Shown here: positions 19,801-27,519 of the stretch, piece by piece | How positions within the stretch are numbered: the first letter of the stretch is position 1 | Layout: each line of letters starts with the position of its first letter | Source of the DNA: Alphaproteobacteria bacterium | Lineage (GTDB): Bacteria > Pseudomonadota > Alphaproteobacteria > Reyranellales > Reyranellaceae | Reading direction: 5' to 3' | DNA length: 64,000 nt | NCBI GenBank assembly: GCA_017308235.1 | Contig: JAFKFL010000014.1 | Coordinates: 124,001-188,000, forward strand | Program-made: the position numbers and the translations under genes | The notes under the pieces: model-generated | What the model was told of the DNA's origin: nothing | Seen by the model: the letters and a program-made list of their open reading frames with translations, nothing else | The model's database searches: none

Positions 19801-20236
19801 CTGCATGCCCGCCGACTGGAGCGTGATCCCGGAGCAGGCGGCGCCAACCCTGCAGCGGAGCAGCTACGGTATCGTTCGCCGCGTCATGAACGGCGCCGAG
19901 ATGCCAGCGGCCTTCCTTTTCAGCTTCTACGTACCGACCGAAGCCGACGGCCTCGCGTCCTGCCTGGTGCCCGGCAACGACGTCCGCTGCGCCTACCGCG
20001 CGCTTGTGTCCCTCAAGATGATCAACGGCGACGAGCCGCTCGCCGCCTTCGAGAAGATGTCCGACTCGCTCGATCGCCGCGCCCTGGTGTATCGGACCTG
20101 GACGTCACAGGACGGCGGCGTGCATGTCGTCCTCGCCCGGGCGGATGCGGGTTCGCGCGAGCAGTTGTGGGACCTGCTCGAGTCGGCCGAGGTGATCTAC
20201 GCCGAGAACGATATCGAGACGACGGCGCAAAAATAG
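16847..20236 (+). CDS. Large multi-pass membrane protein with TPR-like and soluble C-terminal regions
   Basis: 1129 residues. Hydrophobic segments near residues 20-40, 220-240, 245-295, 345-370, 530-550 and 555-580 suggest an inner-membrane protein with a large periplasmic loop in the middle. Residues about 600-830 have helical-repeat character ('LNFNLGFVRLARGQFDDGRRAYQAGREVG' region looks TPR-like). The last 280 residues form a separate globular part with paired Cys. I do not recognise the family. The ATG at 16847 has a purine-rich AGGTGAGGGGGA stretch just upstream. Confidence 0.6.
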   Translation: MTRRGRDSRHERSPWRWPLPALRKVRLRTWTVLAMIIFAVLGSVTAYRGAKTEQDTVVIAGKLAQGQLIEVGERQRLRIQTVSSAALWARQAAVRLEGRALMSSAAQARKEKRTEDAAWLAMRAHEEFAAARAIKLIRENLGPTRRSPDEENKLVAGTLAELGFGTFVHFQAAGSTARAKAEAASSHADACHRSNGVRLSQIWCETRERLEELHEHVRVSSLGVALFVLALTFFTVSDASVRTRWRRLKWGFFAVGLLMGAVAPAVVLIWGDTASWPYLLGGLVATPLVWLGLHYVVAYAEQKGWIHPEKREGSIHSEEVIFERAALRAPVLGHHLEHWFGVVTIVLIAVTVFVSAAVGWGYSVANTRADAAAEDARNSAAEMVIRTAEFSALQTDLAREVAAGIERRFRLGLANQRGQLSGSDESIKSRHDDEEARHSNALRTFRPQFDDINEVIDLKDLNVEDDPRFPNRLLWQFPRVPVIESRPQDEQERAGFENYERKKRSRNAYEAFALWDLESGESVAWRNVASSLLAGLMVFAIALYFLGQALAMEPTRSGYVLLAAGIAFVGVGVGSSMVSAYPMIGLANFAGTTPRAIEAVLSEYNCPAVYSVHDSPDRRRELAAYFYSVGTALGDNYSDDIDLERAQHYLGCAVALNEEFVLARLKLASVQSLLRSLDFIEPYTSLPERSKVRSRPELAEAQDLLQQSRLDLSAGQRNSLSFRVAFNGLIAQEEEALKLADKIAQEALDLVKGGKILARADTEGMLNFNLGFVRLARGQFDDGRRAYQAGREVGVDDDLRASALTDLEILWSLRCAGGKPPAGSTFDCPGLGSAITDIRQTVLVKKPDGNIPATVQPLPKGDFEARATANHLVVQVRGVDPAVDDLWLVWSRLEPDWGSWRTMQELSRPIAVPRQNDETTAMSSGTVRVARSYLRSYWGVKSCLTKGRYRVTLYSHGRQIAVRDDIVRSTPGMKPARFPELNLELCMPADWSVIPEQAAPTLQRSSYGIVRRVMNGAEMPAAFLFSFYVPTEADGLASCLVPGNDVRCAYRALVSLKMINGDEPLAAFEKMSDSLDRRALVYRTWTSQDGGVHVVLARADAGSREQLWDLLESAEVIYAENDIETTAQK

Positions 20237-20328
20237 CGGCGTCGCTGTCCCGCCTCCTGTTGCAATTGATACAAAACACGACCGCTCACGACACAATCAA
20301 TACCGGCGATTGGGCTATACGACGGGCG

Positions 20329-20425
20329 TGCCGATGGGAGGGGTCTCATCGGCCGTTAATGTGGGTGCCGGCAGAAAAGAGCGAAGGGGTTCGCTCCGGG
20401 AGCCGGTGGGAAAATTGGGTGTCTC
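20329..20425 (+). ncRNA. Structured 5' leader RNA, copy 2
   Basis: Hairpin 1: CCGATG/CATCGG at 20331-20352, loop containing GGAGGGGTCT. Hairpin 2: GAGCGAA-GGGG-TTCGCTC at 20379-20396, inside an outer CCGGC/GCCGG stem (20368-20406). It ends 'TTGGGTGTCTCATG' at the small gene's start. Compared with copy 1 the loops (GGGG, GGGAGGGGTC) are invariant while stem bases change and remain paired. A TATACG box precedes it. Confidence 0.6.
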
Positions 20426-20605
20426 ATGCGTCTCTTCGCCATTTTTTCGATCTGGATCATCGCCGGCCTCTGCGCGACCAGCGCGCTGTCCTCCACCATG
20501 GAGCAGGTCCTGACGCCGGCCGGTAACAGTGCCGAGTCGACGGCCTATGCGCCGCCGGCGCTGACCTCGATGAACTTCGCCGACCAGGTTCATCGCAGGT
20601 CCTAA
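20426..20605 (+). CDS. Small single-pass membrane protein (59 aa), paralogue of 15576-15767
   Basis: Begins 'MRLFAIFSIWIIAGL' (one membrane segment), then 'STMEQVLTPAG' and a Pro/Ala-rich tail. It aligns with the 63-aa protein at 15576 and is preceded by the same leader RNA. The gene is too short for usual ORF filters but is supported by the duplication. A terminator-like hairpin follows 22 bp after the stop. Function unknown. Confidence 0.65.
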   Translation: MRLFAIFSIWIIAGLCATSALSSTMEQVLTPAGNSAESTAYAPPALTSMNFADQVHRRS

Positions 20606-20627
20606 TCCGTCCGAAGATAGAGTGTCG

Positions 20628-20663
20628 CTGTGGCGCGAAGGCAACTTCGCCCACAGTTACGCT
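20628..20663 (+). terminator. Probable Rho-independent terminator
   Basis: CTGTGG-CGCGAAG pairs with CTTCG-CCCACAG around GCAA (20628-20656), followed by TTACGCTTTT. It separates the small membrane-protein gene from the phage terminase genes. Confidence 0.55.
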
Positions 20664-20673
20664 TTTGTCCCTC

Positions 20674-20713
20674 TTGACGCTGCGCTTCCCAACTTCCGCA
20701 TATCGCGGATATG
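20674..20713 (+). promoter_or_regulatory. Phage late-gene control region before terS (copy A)
   Basis: TTGACG at 20674 could be a -35 box. 'TTCCCAACTTCC' and a hairpin CCGC-ATATC-GCGG (20696-20708) directly precede the terS ATG. The same arrangement recurs before the portal gene at 45204-45262, with hairpin CCCC-ATTTA-GGGG: stem bases differ but pair in both, and the 12-mer between is identical. The hairpin could block ribosome access or bind a regulator. Confidence 0.6.
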
Positions 20714-21172
20714 GCGAAGCGCAAACCAGGACGACCTGTTCAGTTCACATCGGTGATCGCATCGGCGATCTGCACGCGGCTCGCCGCGGGCGAGACGCTG
20801 CGTGCGATCTGCCGTGACCGGTCGCTGCCCGCCGAGGAGGTGGTGCGTGGCTGGGTGATCGACCGGCCGGCTTTCGCGGCGGCGTTCAAGCGCGCGCGTG
20901 AGATCGGCTACGCCACGCTCGCCGACCAGATCCTCGAGATCGCCGACGATGCCTCGGCCGACAGCTATGTCGACGACAAGGGCAAGCCGCGCGCCGACGC
21001 CGAGGCGATCCAGCGCTCGCGGCTGCGCATCGAGACGCGCAAGTGGCTGCTCATGAAGGTCCTGCCGCGCGTGTGGGGCGACAAGCCCGACACGGATGCC
21101 GCCAACGGCACGTTCCCACTGGAGGCGCTCGTGATCGGCAGCTTCAAGCCCAAATCGGAGCCCGACAAATGA
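20711..21172 (+). CDS. terS: Phage terminase small subunit
   Basis: 153 residues. The N-terminus is a helix-turn-helix-like DNA-recognition part ('SVIASAICTRLAAGETLRAI', then 'RDRSLPAEEVVRGWV'). The middle has the family pattern 'AFAAAFKRAREIGYATLADQ' and 'RSRLRIETRKWLLMKVLPRVWGDK', common in small terminase proteins of short-tailed phages. It selects phage DNA for packaging. Its stop overlaps the terL start by 4 bp (ATGA). Confidence 0.85.
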   Translation: MAKRKPGRPVQFTSVIASAICTRLAAGETLRAICRDRSLPAEEVVRGWVIDRPAFAAAFKRAREIGYATLADQILEIADDASADSYVDDKGKPRADAEAIQRSRLRIETRKWLLMKVLPRVWGDKPDTDAANGTFPLEALVIGSFKPKSEPDK

Positions 21173-22623
21173 AAGCCCAAGCCCTGAGCCGTGCCGAAGG
21201 GCCTGCCCTGAGCCGTGCCGAAGGGGCGGCCGACAAGATCCGTCTATGGCGCGAGAAACCGCAGGTGTTCGTGCGCGAGGTCTTGGGCGTCACGCCCGAC
21301 GCCTGGCAGGACGAGGTGCTGGCCGCCTTCCCGCATCGCCAGCGGCTGGCGATGAAAGCCTGCAGGGGACCGGGCAAGACCGCGGTGGAGGCGTGGCTGG
21401 GGTGGAACTTCCTGCTGACGCGGCCGCAGCCCAAGATCGCCGCGGCCTCGATCTCATCCGACAATCTCGCCGACAATCTCTGGGCCGAGATGGCGAAGTG
21501 GCGCCAGCGATCGCCGCTCCTGCGTCAGACGTTCGAATGGACCCAAAGCCGGATCTTTGCGCGCGAGTATCCCGAGACCTGGTGGATGTCGGCGCGCTCG
21601 TGGACGCGCAGCGCCGACAGCCAGACACAGGGCCAAACGCTGGCGGGCCTGCATGCCGACTACATCCTGTTCATCCTCGACGAATCGGGCGGCATTCCCG
21701 ACGCGGTGATGGCCTCGGCCGAGGCCGCACTCGCAAGCTGCGTCGAGGGCCACATCGTGCAGGCCGGCAACCCGACGCATCTCGAGGGGCCGCTGTGGCG
21801 CGCCTGCACGTCGGAGCGTGCACTGTGGCATCTCACCGAGATCACCGCCGATCCCGACGATCCCAAACGGACACCGCGTGTAAAAGCCGAGTGGGCGCTC
21901 GAGCAGATCCAGAAGTACGGCCGCGACAATCCGTGGGTGCTGGTGAACGTGTTCGGCCGCTTTCCACCGGGCTCACTCAATGCGTTGATTGGGCCGGACG
22001 AGATCGCCGATGCGATGGAGCGGCGCTACGAGGCCGCGACCTACAGCGAGGCCGCGCGCGTGCTGGGCGTCGATGTCGCGCGCTTCGGCGACGATGCCTC
22101 GGTGATCTTCCCGCGCCAGGGCCTAAACGCCTTTCCGCCGGTGCGGCTGCGCAACCTCGACGGCCCGCAGGGCGCGGGCGCTGTGGCGCGGACCTGGAGG
22201 GACTGGGAGGCCGACGCGGTGTTCATCGACGACACCGGCGGCTTTGGCGCGGCCTGGATCGACAATCTCCGCCTGCTCGGCCGTTCGCCGATCGGCGTCG
22301 GCTTCGCGCAATCGGCCAACTCAGCGAAGTACGCCAACAAGCGCGCGGAGATGTATTTCGAGGCGGTCGAATGGATCAAGGCGGGCGGCGCGCTGCCGGG
22401 GCGCAACACGCCCGGCCTCGCCGAGCTTGCCGCCGCGCTGACGCAGACCACCTACAGCTTCCGCGGCGACCAGCTCCTGCTCGAGCCCAAGGAGCAAGTG
22501 AAGGCGAAGCTCGGCTACTCGCCCGACGACGCCGACGCCTTCGCGCTCACCTTCGCGCAGCCGGTCCTGAAGCAATGGACCCGCGCCGTCGATCTCTCGC
22601 GCCTGAGGCGGGGGATCGTATAG
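21169..22623 (+). CDS. terL: Phage terminase large subunit
   Basis: 484 residues. The Walker A-like motif is 'ACRGPGKTAVEAW', Walker B with catalytic acid is 'YILFILDESGGIPD', and the C-terminal RNase H-like nuclease starts at 'VLGVDVARFGDDASVI', with later acidic residues in 'FIDDTGGFGA' and 'SPDDADAFALTF'. It is the packaging motor ATPase and nuclease. An oddity is near the N-terminus: 'ALSRAEGP' followed by 'ALSRAEG', produced by a 24-bp tandem repeat (21182-21225) of a short palindromic repeat inserted in frame. The portal gene, normally next, is 22.6 kb away. Confidence 0.92.
   Translation: MKAQALSRAEGPALSRAEGAADKIRLWREKPQVFVREVLGVTPDAWQDEVLAAFPHRQRLAMKACRGPGKTAVEAWLGWNFLLTRPQPKIAAASISSDNLADNLWAEMAKWRQRSPLLRQTFEWTQSRIFAREYPETWWMSARSWTRSADSQTQGQTLAGLHADYILFILDESGGIPDAVMASAEAALASCVEGHIVQAGNPTHLEGPLWRACTSERALWHLTEITADPDDPKRTPRVKAEWALEQIQKYGRDNPWVLVNVFGRFPPGSLNALIGPDEIADAMERRYEAATYSEAARVLGVDVARFGDDASVIFPRQGLNAFPPVRLRNLDGPQGAGAVARTWRDWEADAVFIDDTGGFGAAWIDNLRLLGRSPIGVGFAQSANSAKYANKRAEMYFEAVEWIKAGGALPGRNTPGLAELAAALTQTTYSFRGDQLLLEPKEQVKAKLGYSPDDADAFALTFAQPVLKQWTRAVDLSRLRRGIV
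21182..21225 (+). repeat. Two tandem copies of a short palindromic repeat inside terL
   Basis: CCCTGAGCCGTGCCGAAGGG occurs twice, 4 bp apart. Each copy is near-palindromic and adds an in-frame 8-residue unit to the terminase N-terminus. Similar sequence lies at 53210-53252 and at 61452-61475. Confidence 0.7.
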
Positions 22624-22699
22624 CGCATCACAACCGGGAGTATGTTGAATGGAGATAGCTATCGGCTAGATTGAGCCTCAATCGAAAAGGCTGAGGCGC

Positions 22700-23200
22700 A
22701 TGGTCGGGTCGAAGTGTTTCCTTTCCCTCCTGGCGGTCGGCACGGCCGCGAGCCTGGTCGGATGCTATGGCATACCGTCCTTCCCGCCATACAAGGCGCC
22801 CCGCCACTATGTCTGGGATCGCCAGACGTTTGACTATCGTCCTCCGATCAACACGTGGGCGGAATACCCCGAGATGGCCGAGAGCCTCAGGCGGGACGTG
22901 GAGCAAGAGGAGAGAAAGACAGCGACAACGAATCAAACCAACACAGAAGACATTGTCGTGACGATCCTCGAGCGCGCCGGTTATCGATGTGTCTCACGCA
23001 AAGAGCCGTCAGGCTGCAAGACGTGCCAAGTCTGTACCAACGTCGAGCCCGGTTATGCAAACGTAGAGGAACCCCAGATAGACATGCGCCAGCAAGCCAT
23101 GGGGACGATCACGACGACGGTCTATGTCGGACCGGGATCGGATGTAAGGGCGCTCACTTACTGGAAGCGGCCCCCGGTGCAGCTGAAAAAGTCACCGTGA
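22700..23200 (+). CDS. Lipoprotein of unknown function, possible immunity protein
   Basis: 166 residues with a signal peptide and lipobox 'SLVGC', so it should be anchored facing the periplasm. The mature part has a Tyr/Pro-rich start and a Cys-rich middle ('CVSRKEPSGCKTCQVC'), which may form disulphides. No family recognised. It lies directly behind terL and ahead of a proline-rich putative effector. Lipoproteins next to cell-wall-acting effectors often protect the producer, but that role here is inference. Confidence 0.5.
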   Translation: MVGSKCFLSLLAVGTAASLVGCYGIPSFPPYKAPRHYVWDRQTFDYRPPINTWAEYPEMAESLRRDVEQEERKTATTNQTNTEDIVVTILERAGYRCVSRKEPSGCKTCQVCTNVEPGYANVEEPQIDMRQQAMGTITTTVYVGPGSDVRALTYWKRPPVQLKKSP

Positions 23201-23370
23201 TCATCGCACCGCTCGAGGCGTATTCGCGTCGAGCGTCGCAGATACGACCTAACATCAGTGATCGGCTTCGCAGATTGCGCCATCAATTCGGTGCCAATAC
23301 GGCATTGACCCACTTGAATACAGTGCGTCGAGGGATTGGCGATTCAGTGTCCAACGCCGTAGATGAATAG
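23197..23370 (+). CDS. Small hypothetical protein coupled to the lipoprotein
   Basis: 57 residues starting at a GTG that overlaps the lipoprotein stop (GTGA). It is basic, with 'RPNISDRLRRLRHQFG' and no membrane segment. Coupling by overlap is the main support; no family recognised. Confidence 0.35.
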   Translation: MIIAPLEAYSRRASQIRPNISDRLRRLRHQFGANTALTHLNTVRRGIGDSVSNAVDE

Positions 23371-23400
23371 GCCGAAGACTCCCAACAGAGAGATCTCGGC

Positions 23401-24147
23401 ATGCCTAACCCGAACGACCTGAACTACAGCGACCTCACCGACACGCCGCCCAACCCGCTGCCGTCGCCGCCACCGAATCCGGGCCGGCCATCCAGGGGAA
23501 TGCCTGGAGAAGAGAATATTGCTGCAAACAACGATCGCCCTTTGCCGGGGCCGATCAAAGGGGATGCTCCGTGGCAGATCGAGCTCCGCTATTTACCGAT
23601 AGGGCCTCGAGGTCATGCCTACTTTGTGCTTGTAGATCCGCAGGGAAATCTTCGCGAAGAACTGCACGGCCTTGCTTATAGCAGGAACACGGGCAATGAA
23701 CAGATCATGGGCAAGGACGGCGACAGATTGATGGGCTTTCGAGCCTCGGTGAAGCCAAAGATGGGATGGCAGCCACTCGTAGGTCATGTCGGCGATGGGT
23801 CTTATGAGGACATCGTCCAAAATAAGGAGGGGACCGGCAGGTGGCAAAGCGCAAAGGACGCACTAAAAGCGATCAACGAACAAAACTTCGACTACAAAGC
23901 CGATGATCCTGCTTTTGAATTCGGGTTGAGTGGGAGTGGCGGTCAAATCCAAAACAGCAATTCAGTTGCGTATACGCTGCTCCGTAGAATGGCATCGAAT
24001 CCCAAAGATGATCCCGTCGCGCAGCAGGGATGGCAGGACAAATTCCCCGGCTGGGGGCGCGATCTGCTCAATCCCAACTACCGGCCTTATCGTTATCCCA
24101 TCACCGCAGTGGAAGATCCCAGCCTCCGTCAGGGAAGTTCGCCCTGA
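23401..24147 (+). CDS. Proline-rich N-terminus fused to a putative papain-like effector domain
   Basis: 248 residues. The first 55 are Pro/Asn-rich and unstructured ('NPLPSPPPNPGRPSRG'), as in the toxins at 43-44 kb and 53.8 kb but without a TPGF motif. Residues 60-240 contain 'GHAYFVLVDPQGNLREELHG' and later 'NSNSVAYTLLRRM' and 'PGWGRDLL'. This order resembles uncharacterised bacterial effectors with a permuted papain-like fold, in which His and the NSNS stretch are conserved. I could not verify the nucleophile. It follows a lipoprotein, an arrangement typical of secreted cell-wall enzymes with immunity. Confidence 0.45.
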   Translation: MPNPNDLNYSDLTDTPPNPLPSPPPNPGRPSRGMPGEENIAANNDRPLPGPIKGDAPWQIELRYLPIGPRGHAYFVLVDPQGNLREELHGLAYSRNTGNEQIMGKDGDRLMGFRASVKPKMGWQPLVGHVGDGSYEDIVQNKEGTGRWQSAKDALKAINEQNFDYKADDPAFEFGLSGSGGQIQNSNSVAYTLLRRMASNPKDDPVAQQGWQDKFPGWGRDLLNPNYRPYRYPITAVEDPSLRQGSSP

Positions 24148-24246
24148 TCGCCCGGCGGTTGCTGACGTTCCGGGGAAAATCGAGGTCAGAAAAACCGGAA
24201 TAGATGCCGCGGTCGGCCGGTAGTCCTCATCGTCGGGGGGTAGGCG

Positions 24247-25263
24247 ATGAGGCTTGCGACCATACTGGCTGGCTTGGCGTTGACCGGGCTGGCCAGCCTT
24301 GCGATCGGCAGCATTGGCCGGGCTGCGGAGCCGCCGCCGTTGGTCCTCGAGAGCAAGATCGCGCTCGGGTCCGTGGCCGGGCGCATCGATCATTTCGCGC
24401 TCGATGCCAGCCATGGACGCCTGTTCGTGGCCGAGCAGGGCAATGACAGCGTCGCCGTCGTCGACCTGAAGGAGGGCAGGGTTGCCCACCGTCTCTCCAG
24501 CCTGCGCGAGCCGCATGGCATTGCGTACCACGCCGCCACCGGCACGCTTTATGTCGCCAACGCCCGCGACGGCTCGGTGCGCCTCTACCAGGGACCTGAC
24601 TTCGCGCCGGCCGGCACCATTCCCCTTGGCGACGATGCGGACAACATCCTCCTCGATCCGCGCCGCGATCGCATCGTGATCGGCTACAGCCGGGGCGCGC
24701 TGGCGGTGATCGATCCGGCCATTCGACAGAAGGTGGGCGAGATCTTCCTGTGGGGGCATCCGGAAAGTTTCCTGTTCGATCACTCCGGGGCGCGGCTCTT
24801 CGTCAATATTCCCGAGGCGACGCAGATCGCCATCGTCGATGTCGCGCGCGGCGAGCAGACCTCGATCCTGGACATGGGCGGCGCGCACTCGAATTTTCCG
24901 ATGGCGTTCGACGCCGACCGGCACCGGCTGATGATCGCTTTCCGCAATCCCGCCCGGCTCTCGGTCTTCGATACCGATTCGGGTAAGCGCGAGGCCGATA
25001 TCGACACCTGTCGCGACGCTGACGACGTCTCTATCGATGGTCGGCGTCAGCGCATCTATGTGAGCTGCGGTGAAGGCAACATCGATGTCTTCGACACGAA
25101 GGAGCGATTCGCGCGGATTGCGCGGCTGCCCACCGTCAGCGGCGCCAGCACGTCTCTCTTCGTGCCGGGCCTGGCCGCACCGGGCACCGACCGTCTCTAT
25201 CTCGGCGTGCACGCCACGCGGACCGAGCCGGCGACCGTCTGGGTCTTCCGCCCGCAGCCCTGA
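24247..25263 (+). CDS. Exported YVTN-type beta-propeller protein
   Basis: 338 residues with an N-terminal signal peptide ('ILAGLALTGLASLAIG'). The mature protein has repeated blades of the YVTN/Lactonase class ('GRLFVAEQGNDSVAVVDL', 'ATGTLYVANARDGSVRLY', 'IYVSCGEGNIDVFD'). These fold into a seven-bladed propeller in the periplasm; substrate unknown. It marks the return to ordinary chromosomal genes after the phage terminase block. Confidence 0.75.
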   Translation: MRLATILAGLALTGLASLAIGSIGRAAEPPPLVLESKIALGSVAGRIDHFALDASHGRLFVAEQGNDSVAVVDLKEGRVAHRLSSLREPHGIAYHAATGTLYVANARDGSVRLYQGPDFAPAGTIPLGDDADNILLDPRRDRIVIGYSRGALAVIDPAIRQKVGEIFLWGHPESFLFDHSGARLFVNIPEATQIAIVDVARGEQTSILDMGGAHSNFPMAFDADRHRLMIAFRNPARLSVFDTDSGKREADIDTCRDADDVSIDGRRQRIYVSCGEGNIDVFDTKERFARIARLPTVSGASTSLFVPGLAAPGTDRLYLGVHATRTEPATVWVFRPQP

Positions 25264-25278
25264 GCGCGCGCTTTCCGG

Positions 25279-25761
25279 TCAGCTCTCGAAGATCAGGCAG
25301 GTCGTCGTGCCATGGACGAGCAGGCGGCCGTCCTTGTCGGTCACGCGGCCTTCGGCGGTGCCGACGCGGCGGCCGCAGTTGATCACGGTGCCCTCGGCGC
25401 GGATCAGCCCGGTCTGGGGCGTGATCGGGCGCACGAACGAGATCTTGAATTCGAGCGTTGTCGAGCCCACGCCCTTGTCCAGCGTCGACTGGACGGCGAG
25501 CCCCATGCAGCTGTCGAGCATCGTGGCGGCGAGGCCGCCATGCACCGTGCCGGAGGGATTGAGATGGGTGTCCTTCGGCTCGGCCGTGATGACGACCCGT
25601 CCTTTCTCCGCCTCGACGATATCGTAACCCAGCGTCTCGGCGATGGTGTTGAGCGGCAGCGTTCCGTCTGCGAGCCCCTGGACGAACTCCAGGCCGGTCA
25701 TCTCCTTGCGCTTGTCGCTGCTCACGGTCCCATAGGTCCGGCCGGCCGCTCCGTTCTGCAT
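25279..25761 (-). CDS. PaaI-like hotdog-fold acyl-CoA thioesterase
   Basis: 160 residues. The hotdog-fold signature is 'NPSGTVHGGLAATMLDSCMG', followed by 'TTLEFKISFVRPI' and 'GRVTDKDGRLLVHGTTTCLI'. The family hydrolyses acyl- or aryl-CoA esters in the cytosol. The ATG at 25761 has a GGAGAAA ribosome site. It is convergent with the beta-propeller gene. Confidence 0.85.
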   Translation of the reverse strand: MQNGAAGRTYGTVSSDKRKEMTGLEFVQGLADGTLPLNTIAETLGYDIVEAEKGRVVITAEPKDTHLNPSGTVHGGLAATMLDSCMGLAVQSTLDKGVGSTTLEFKISFVRPITPQTGLIRAEGTVINCGRRVGTAEGRVTDKDGRLLVHGTTTCLIFES

Positions 25762-25858
25762 CGTTTCTCCTTCCAGGGTCACTGATCGGCGGCGAACATT
25801 CCGGTTCCCGGCAAACTTGTCTCGCGCTTTTCGGACTCTGTCGTTCGGAAGGGGGATT

Positions 25859-25943
25859 GTCATCCTGAGTGAAGCGAAGGATCTAGCGTCGCCAACTGAG
25901 TCGCTGATCGTCGCGCGAGGTCCTTCGCTTCGCTCAGGACGAC
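25859..25943. repeat. Intergenic inverted-repeat element
   Basis: The ends GTCATCCTGAG...GAAGCGAAGGA and TCCTTCGCTTCGCTCAGGA are complementary, giving an 85-bp palindromic element of the small mobile or REP type. It lies between the thioesterase gene and lysE. It has no coding potential. Confidence 0.7.
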
Positions 25944-25996
25944 AAGAGATCTCATATTCCTCTCCCTTGGGGGAAAGGCGAGGAGAGGGGGAGGTG

Positions 25997-26632
25997 TTAC
26001 GCCCCGACGGGCCTGCCGGCATCGGCGAGGATGCGGCCGCCGATCAGGACGAACGAGACGCCGGCGGCGCGTTCGATCCAGTGGCGCGCACGCGTGAAGC
26101 GGCGCATCACCGGCGCCGACGACATGAAGAGCGACACGATCGTGTACCAGATGAGCGAGCTCGCCATCACCAGCGCGATCATCAGCACCATCAGCCAGCC
26201 GGGTGTGCTGGCGGTCACCGCGGTCGCGAACACGCTCGCGAAGAGCACGATCGCCTTGGGGTTGGTGAGCGTCACCAGGAAGCCGAAGACCAGCGCATTG
26301 CCTTTCATCGGGCCGCGCGGAACATCATCCGCGTCAAGCGCCGCGGGCTTGGCGCGCAGGAGCCGGATGCCGAGATATATAAGGTAGGCCCCGCCCAGCA
26401 CGCGCACGGTCCAGGTGAGCCACTGGTATTCGACCAGCACGGCGGAGAGGCCGAGCAGGCTCAGCGTCGCGTAGAGGCCGAGGCCGGTCGTGACACCCAT
26501 TGTTGTCAGAAGCCCGCCGCGCGTGCCGCGCGTCAGCGAGGAGCGCACGACGGCCACGAAGTCGGGCCCCGGCAGGATCAGCGCCGGGATGAAGATGCCG
26601 AAGACGGGCAGCAGCACGTGCAATGCATGCAT
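25997..26632 (-). CDS. LysE/RhtB-family exporter
   Basis: 211 residues with six hydrophobic helices. The N-terminus has the family pattern 'PALILPGPDFVAVVRSSL', followed by 'GLLTTMGVTTGLG' and 'GFLVTLTNPKAIVLF'. These inner-membrane proteins export amino acids or related metabolites. The ATG at 26632 begins the first helix; the upstream part of the open frame is hydrophilic and unlike the family. Confidence 0.85.
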   Translation of the reverse strand: MHALHVLLPVFGIFIPALILPGPDFVAVVRSSLTRGTRGGLLTTMGVTTGLGLYATLSLLGLSAVLVEYQWLTWTVRVLGGAYLIYLGIRLLRAKPAALDADDVPRGPMKGNALVFGFLVTLTNPKAIVLFASVFATAVTASTPGWLMVLMIALVMASSLIWYTIVSLFMSSAPVMRRFTRARHWIERAAGVSFVLIGGRILADAGRPVGA

Positions 26633-26741
26633 TGGTCGCTCATTTTCTGGCTGGCGAGGTCGCCCGGCATTCTTAACTGCATCCTGCGACCGCGACAATC
26701 GTTGTCGCTCCGTACCGAACGACCCGTCCCGGGAGCAGTCA

Positions 26742-27503
26742 ATGTCCTTCGATCTTCCCTCTTTGGGGAATCTCGCCGTGATCTACGGCATTCGCTTCAT
26801 CTCGGCCATCGTCATCGCCTTGATCGGATGGTGGCTTGCCGGCGTGATCGAGAGGATCACGCATCGCGCGCTCCTCAAGACGGCGCACATGGATGTGACG
26901 GTCGGGGCGTTCCTCTCGAGCCTTATCTATTACGCCGCCCTCGTGGTGACCTTCGTCGTGATCCTGCAGATCGTCGGCATCGAGGCCACCAGCCTTGTTG
27001 CGGTGCTGGGCGCCGCTTCCCTCGCCATCGGTCTCGCCTTGCAGGGCACGTTGTCGAACATGGCGGCGGGCGTCATGTTGCTGATCTTTCGTCCGCTGCG
27101 TATCGGCGACAGCATCGAGGTCGCGGGCAAGAGCGGCACGGTGAAGAACCTCAATCTGTTCATGACGGAGCTGGCGAGCGCCGACAACGTCCAGGTCCTG
27201 ATCCCGAACGGCCAGGTCTGGGGCACGGCGATGACCAACTTCTCGGTCTATCCAACCCGCCGCGTCAGCGTGGCTTTCGTGGTGCCGTTCGACCGCGATC
27301 CCGAGGGCACGGCCGCGCGCCTGCTGGCGACCCTCAAGAGCGACCAGCGCGTGCTCGGCGCGCCATCGCCCAATGTCGCTGTATCCAATATCACGGACAA
27401 GGGCGCCGAGATCCTGATGGAAGCCTGGGCCAACGCGGCCGACGCCGGCGCCGTGCGCACCGACTACGTTCGCCAGTCAGTCGATGCGCTGAAGCCGCGT
27501 TGA
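26742..27503 (+). CDS. mscS: Small-conductance mechanosensitive channel (MscS family)
   Basis: 253 residues. Three N-terminal helices, the last being the pore helix with the Gly/Ala pattern 'VLGAASLAIGLALQGTLSNMAAG'. The beta domain follows ('FRPLRIGDSIEVAGKSGTV', 'IPNGQVWG') and then the C-terminal alpha/beta part. It opens under membrane tension to release solutes during osmotic downshock. The start ATG at 26742 is preceded by GGGAG. Confidence 0.9.
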   Translation: MSFDLPSLGNLAVIYGIRFISAIVIALIGWWLAGVIERITHRALLKTAHMDVTVGAFLSSLIYYAALVVTFVVILQIVGIEATSLVAVLGAASLAIGLALQGTLSNMAAGVMLLIFRPLRIGDSIEVAGKSGTVKNLNLFMTELASADNVQVLIPNGQVWGTAMTNFSVYPTRRVSVAFVVPFDRDPEGTAARLLATLKSDQRVLGAPSPNVAVSNITDKGAEILMEAWANAADAGAVRTDYVRQSVDALKPR

Positions 27504-27519
27504 ATCGCGCGCGACTCGG

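Noticed and set aside
23962-25212. 416-codon minus-strand frame
   Set aside because: Shadow of the beta-propeller gene, caused by high GC.
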